A stretch of DNA of 7,463 nt from DATMXS01 sp050260275. Its GTDB lineage: Bacteria > Acidobacteriota > Terriglobia > Bryobacterales > Bryobacteraceae. Location of the stretch: assembly GCA_050260275.1 (NCBI GenBank), contig JBLNBX010000075.1, forward strand, positions 1 through 7,463. Direction: 5' to 3'. Each line of letters starts with the position of its first letter. Positions within the stretch are counted from its first letter, which is position 1. The notes under the pieces were generated by a model that saw only the letters and a program-made list of their open reading frames with translations, was not told the origin of the DNA and ran no database searches. Positions 4,914 through 7,463 of the stretch are shown piece after piece. Position numbers and translations under genes: made by a program.

Positions 4914-5573
4914 ATGAGACGACTCCTGGCCGTCGTTTTGGTGCTCACGGCGGTGCTCTCCGGCTGCGGGAGAAGACGGCACACGCGTTCAGTTCCGCCG
5001 GCTCCGGTGCTGAAGGTGGGAGCGGAGGAAGAAGGCATCGCGAGCTGGTACGGCCACCCGTATCACGGCCGCCGCGCCGCGAACGGCGAGATCTACGACA
5101 TGGAGAAGATGACGGCGGCGCACCGGACACTGCCGTTTGAGACCTGGGTTGAGGTCCGCAACCTGACGAACAACCGGGCAGTCGAGGTGCGCATCACCGA
5201 CCGCGGGCCGTTCGTCGAGGGGCGCATCATCGACCTTTCGCGAGCAGCCGCGCGCAAGATTCAGATGATCGGCCCAGGGACCGCGCCGGTGCGTGTGCGC
5301 ATCCTGAAGCTTCCGGGTGATGAACCCGCGGGGGTGTTCGCCGTTCAGGTGGGCGCTTTCGCCCAGCGTGCGAACGCCGAGCGCAAGGCGCGCGAGATCG
5401 AGCGCGGATATGGGCCGGTGTCGATCGTGAGACGCGACGGAGACCCGCCACTCTGGCGGGTCCTGGTAGGGCGGGAATCGAGCCTTGAGGCGGCGAATAA
5501 GCTGGCGGCTCGCATCGCCGCCCGGAGCGGTCCGGCATTTGTCGTGAGACTGCCGCCGAGTTCGGACAACTAA
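4914..5573 (+). CDS. rlpA: RlpA-type septal lipoprotein / lytic transglycosylase with SPOR domain
   Basis: The 219-residue protein begins with a lipoprotein signal: MRR, a hydrophobic stretch, and the lipobox LSGC with Cys18 as the predicted lipidation site. A basic, proline-containing linker leads to a double-psi beta-barrel domain (about 38-132) with GIASWYG (41-47), TAAHRTLPF (67-75) and ITDRGPF (94-100). His70 and Asp96 match the conserved residues tied to lytic transglycosylase activity in Pseudomonas aeruginosa RlpA. A C-terminal SPOR domain (about 141-213, starting VFAVQVGAF) would bind peptidoglycan strands lacking stem peptides at division sites. The frame is open back to 4773, but the signal peptide starts only at ATG 4914, so that start is used; no Shine-Dalgarno sequence is visible. 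The next gene starts nine bases after the stop, which suggests an operon. An enzyme that cuts naked glycan strands is the expected activity, though some RlpA proteins are inactive. Confidence 0.93.
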   Translation: MRRLLAVVLVLTAVLSGCGRRRHTRSVPPAPVLKVGAEEEGIASWYGHPYHGRRAANGEIYDMEKMTAAHRTLPFETWVEVRNLTNNRAVEVRITDRGPFVEGRIIDLSRAAARKIQMIGPGTAPVRVRILKLPGDEPAGVFAVQVGAFAQRANAERKAREIERGYGPVSIVRRDGDPPLWRVLVGRESSLEAANKLAARIAARSGPAFVVRLPPSSDN

Positions 5574-5582
5574 GTCATTGGA

Positions 5583-6569
5583 GTGCCTGTACTGTCCGCG
5601 TCCGCGCCGCTTCTGATCGGGTCGTCCCCGCAGATCGAGAAGATCCGGCGGGCGGTTTTGAAAATCGGCCCCACGAACGCCCCCGTGCTGCTGCAAGGCG
5701 AGACGGGCACCGGCAAGGAGGTGGTGGCGCGCGCAATACACAGCGTCGCCACGGCGGGACCATTCGTTGCGATCGACTGCTCCACGGTTGGTGCGCTGCT
5801 CGAATCCGAGTTGTTCGGCCACACCAAAGGCGCGTTCACGGGCGCGGTGGCGAGCAAAACGGGGTTGCTGGAGCTGGCCGACGGCGGCACCGCGTTCCTT
5901 GATGAGATCGGCGAACTGCCGCTCGAGCTTCAGGCCAAGCTGTTGCGTGTACTTCAGGAGAAGGAAGTGCGGCCGCTGGGGGCGCTTTCACCGCGCCGCA
6001 CCAACTTCCGTGTTATCGCTGCCACCAACCGTGATCTTGCCGCGGAGGTCGGGCGCGGCGCTTTTCGCAGCGACCTTTACTACCGCCTGAACGTTATCAA
6101 GCTGCGGCTCCCACCGCTGCGGGAGCGCCGGGAGGACATTCCGCACCTGGTGCACCACTTCCTCCGTATGTACGGCAACGGGCAGACGCTGTCGGCCTCG
6201 CTCTTGCAGACGCTCTCGGATTACGACTGGCCTGGCAACGTCCGCGAGCTGGAGAATTGCGTGCAGCGGATGTGCGCCATGAACTCCGGACCGGTGCTGG
6301 ATATCCCCGACCTGCCATCCGCGCTGGCTGGCTGGACGGCCGCAAGTTCGCCGCAACCCTCACCGGCGCCCAGCGAAGTGCCTGTGCCGGTGTTCGCGGG
6401 AACGGGTCCGGTGCGGGCGCGCGTGCTGCCGCTGGAGCACATGGAGCGGCAAGCTATCCTCGATGCGCTCGAATTCACCCGCGGTGACCGCGCACGCGCC
6501 GCCAGCCTGCTCGGAATCGGCCGCACGACTCTCTACCGGAAGCTGAAGCGCTACGAAATCGAAATCTAG
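5583..6569 (+). CDS. sigma-54-dependent transcriptional activator (bacterial enhancer-binding protein) without a sensory domain
   Basis: The 328-residue protein is an AAA+ sigma-54 activator plus a C-terminal Fis-type HTH. Motifs: Walker A GETGTGKE (39-46), the sigma-54-contacting GAFTGA loop (83-88), Walker B GGTAFLDE (101-108), ATNR sensor I (147-150), the arginine-finger region FRSDLYYRLN (161-170) and sensor II DWPGNVREL (215-223). A Pro/Ser-rich linker (about 254-280) leads to the HTH (about 287-326, GDRARAASLLGIGRTTLYRKL). Only about 11 residues precede the AAA+ core, so there is no receiver, GAF or PAS domain. This is the PspF layout, in which activity is set by a partner protein. GTG 5583 is the only usual start between the in-frame rlpA stop (5571-5573) and the AAA+ core. 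It has no good ribosome binding site, so coupling to rlpA translation is likely. Its target promoters are unknown, and I found no clear -24/-12 site in the window. Confidence 0.93.
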   Translation: MPVLSASAPLLIGSSPQIEKIRRAVLKIGPTNAPVLLQGETGTGKEVVARAIHSVATAGPFVAIDCSTVGALLESELFGHTKGAFTGAVASKTGLLELADGGTAFLDEIGELPLELQAKLLRVLQEKEVRPLGALSPRRTNFRVIAATNRDLAAEVGRGAFRSDLYYRLNVIKLRLPPLRERREDIPHLVHHFLRMYGNGQTLSASLLQTLSDYDWPGNVRELENCVQRMCAMNSGPVLDIPDLPSALAGWTAASSPQPSPAPSEVPVPVFAGTGPVRARVLPLEHMERQAILDALEFTRGDRARAASLLGIGRTTLYRKLKRYEIEI

Positions 6570-6580
6570 GGCGCTCGATC

Positions 6581-6712
6581 GTGCTGCCGCTGATGCTCGC
6601 CTGGACCGTCTTCCCAACGCTCGACGTTCGCCCGCTTCAGGAACCGGTCCGGCGCGTCGAAGGGTTTGCGATGGCTTCGTCCGGCGGAACTGCTACGGCG
6701 GCATCGGCGTAA
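6581..6712 (+). CDS. possible small ORF (43 aa) between the activator and glycosyltransferase
   Basis: GTG at 6581 opens 43 codons ending in TAA at 6710-6712, preceded by AGGG nine bases upstream (overlapping the activator's stop region). The peptide begins with a short hydrophobic stretch (LPLMLAWTVFP) and ends Ala/Ser/Thr-rich (ASSGGTATAASA). I recognise no family. It fills most of the 170-base gap in the operon, and its third codon positions are GC-rich like those of real genes. In such DNA an ORF of this length is expected by chance, so it may be untranslated spacer or a gene remnant. Confidence 0.25.
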   Translation: MLPLMLAWTVFPTLDVRPLQEPVRRVEGFAMASSGGTATAASA

Positions 6713-6739
6713 ACTCCGCTACGCTGTCCAGTGGCGGCC

Positions 6740-7463
6740 ATGCGCATCGCTCTGGACACAACGTACGCCGCAGGATCGGCGCTCACGGGCGTCGGTGTTT
6801 ACTCGCGCGAGATCACGCACGCGCTGGCGCGAGCCCATCCCGAAAGCCTGTTTATCTGCTGCTACCGCCCGCACAGGTTTTTCCGCGCGTTCAGGGAGCA
6901 GCTTCCGCCGAACTGCCGCCGCCGGCCGATGCACGAACCGCTGGTGTCTCGCGCCGCGCTGTTTCACGGCCTGAACCAGCGGCTTCCGCGCGTGCGCCTC
7001 AAGGCGGCCGTGACGACGTTTCACGATCTGTTCGTGATCACGGGCGATTATTACGAACCCGAGTTCCGGCGCAGGTTCGAAGCGCTTGCGCGAGATGCGG
7101 CCGCACGCTCGGACCTGATCATCGCGGTATCGCAGTTCACCGCCGGTCAGGTCGAGCAACTGCTGGGAGTGCCGCGCGAGCGCATCCGGGTGGTTCCACA
7201 CGGGGTGCTGATGCCCGCGAGTCCTCCGGGGGTGAATGCCCGCGAGAAGCTCGTGCTGCACGTGGGAGCCATCCAGAAGAGGAAGAATGTCGCGCGCCTG
7301 GTGCGCGCGTTCGAAGCGATGCCTCCCGGCTGGCGTCTGGCGCTGGCGGGCTCGTTCGGCTTTGGCGCGGCGGAGTGTCTGCAGGCTATCGAGAGCAGCC
7401 CGCGGCGAGACTCGATCGACGGTCTTGGCTCCGTTGACGCGGACACGCTCGCGCGGCTGTACT
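6740..7463 (+). CDS. GT4-type glycosyltransferase, 3' truncated by the window end
   Basis: The first 241 codons are present; the frame is open to the last base. The N-terminal domain starts MRIALDTTYA and has a TGVGVYSREI segment (16-25), the acceptor-side glycine-rich loop seen as 'GiGrYtreL' in group 1 glycosyltransferases. It then shows TTFHDLFVI (92-100), DLIIAVSQFTAGQV (125-138) and VVPHGV (151-156). The C-terminal nucleotide-sugar domain begins with LHVGAIQKRKN (173-183), matching 'vGt..pRKN', then LALAGSFGFGA (210-220). The catalytic E-x7-E region should lie just beyond the window. Such enzymes add a sugar (often mannose, rhamnose or glucose) in capsule, exopolysaccharide or lipopolysaccharide synthesis; donor and acceptor cannot be told. 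ATG 6740 fits the family start; only a weak GGCGG precedes it. It lies on the same strand after rlpA and the activator, so it probably belongs to that operon. Confidence 0.9.
   Translation, partial: MRIALDTTYAAGSALTGVGVYSREITHALARAHPESLFICCYRPHRFFRAFREQLPPNCRRRPMHEPLVSRAALFHGLNQRLPRVRLKAAVTTFHDLFVITGDYYEPEFRRRFEALARDAAARSDLIIAVSQFTAGQVEQLLGVPRERIRVVPHGVLMPASPPGVNAREKLVLHVGAIQKRKNVARLVRAFEAMPPGWRLALAGSFGFGAAECLQAIESSPRRDSIDGLGSVDADTLARLY

Noticed and set aside
4426..4914. 162-residue minus-strand ORF spanning the methyltransferase 3' end to the rlpA start
   Set aside because: It crosses the terminator hairpin, overlaps the methyltransferase end antisense, and its Glu/Gly-rich middle is the lysine microgene read in the wrong frame.
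4989..5822. 277-residue minus-strand ORF opposite rlpA and the activator start
   Set aside because: Antisense shadow: no motifs, Arg/His-rich, and it spans two well-supported + strand genes.

Overview
The window is a GC-rich bacterial chromosomal segment of housekeeping and cell-envelope genes. I see no tRNA, rRNA, CRISPR array, insertion sequence or phage gene. The mix of a Der GTPase, a MidA-family methyltransferase, an RlpA lipoprotein, a stand-alone sigma-54 activator and a GT4 glycosyltransferase, together with the codon bias, resembles Acidobacteriota (Solibacter/Bryobacter-like). That assignment is an inference from gene style, not from a marker gene.

Layout from left to right. Bases 1-99 are the 3' end of a probable zinc-type dehydrogenase on the + strand, followed by a hairpin that could terminate it. 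Bases 222-1532 encode the ribosome-assembly GTPase Der, starting at a GTG that lies about where a promoter -10 box would place the transcription start. Der converges on a minus-strand NCS1 (cytosine/purine type) permease at 1607-2935, with a GC-rich dyad in the 74-base gap. Upstream of the permease, also on the minus strand, is an unrecognised 201-residue protein (2995-3600). Its start codon is six bases from the divergent start of a compact MidA/NDUFAF7-type methyltransferase (3607-4569).

Bases 4570-4913 are the most interesting stretch. On the minus strand they hold a complete miniature transcription unit: a TTGACT / 17 bp / TATATA promoter, three copies of a GATCCAT word, a Shine-Dalgarno sequence, a 20-codon ORF encoding a half-lysine peptide, and a perfect 10-bp GC-rich hairpin terminator. 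None of this is visible to a gene caller with an ordinary length cutoff.

Bases 4914-7463 look like one + strand operon for the cell envelope. It holds an RlpA lipoprotein (DPBB plus SPOR domains), a sigma-54-dependent activator without any sensory domain (PspF-like layout), a doubtful 43-codon ORF, and the first 241 codons of a GT4 glycosyltransferase that runs off the window. The order suggests that peptidoglycan remodelling, regulation and polysaccharide synthesis are linked, with more glycosyltransferase or export genes probably beyond the right edge.
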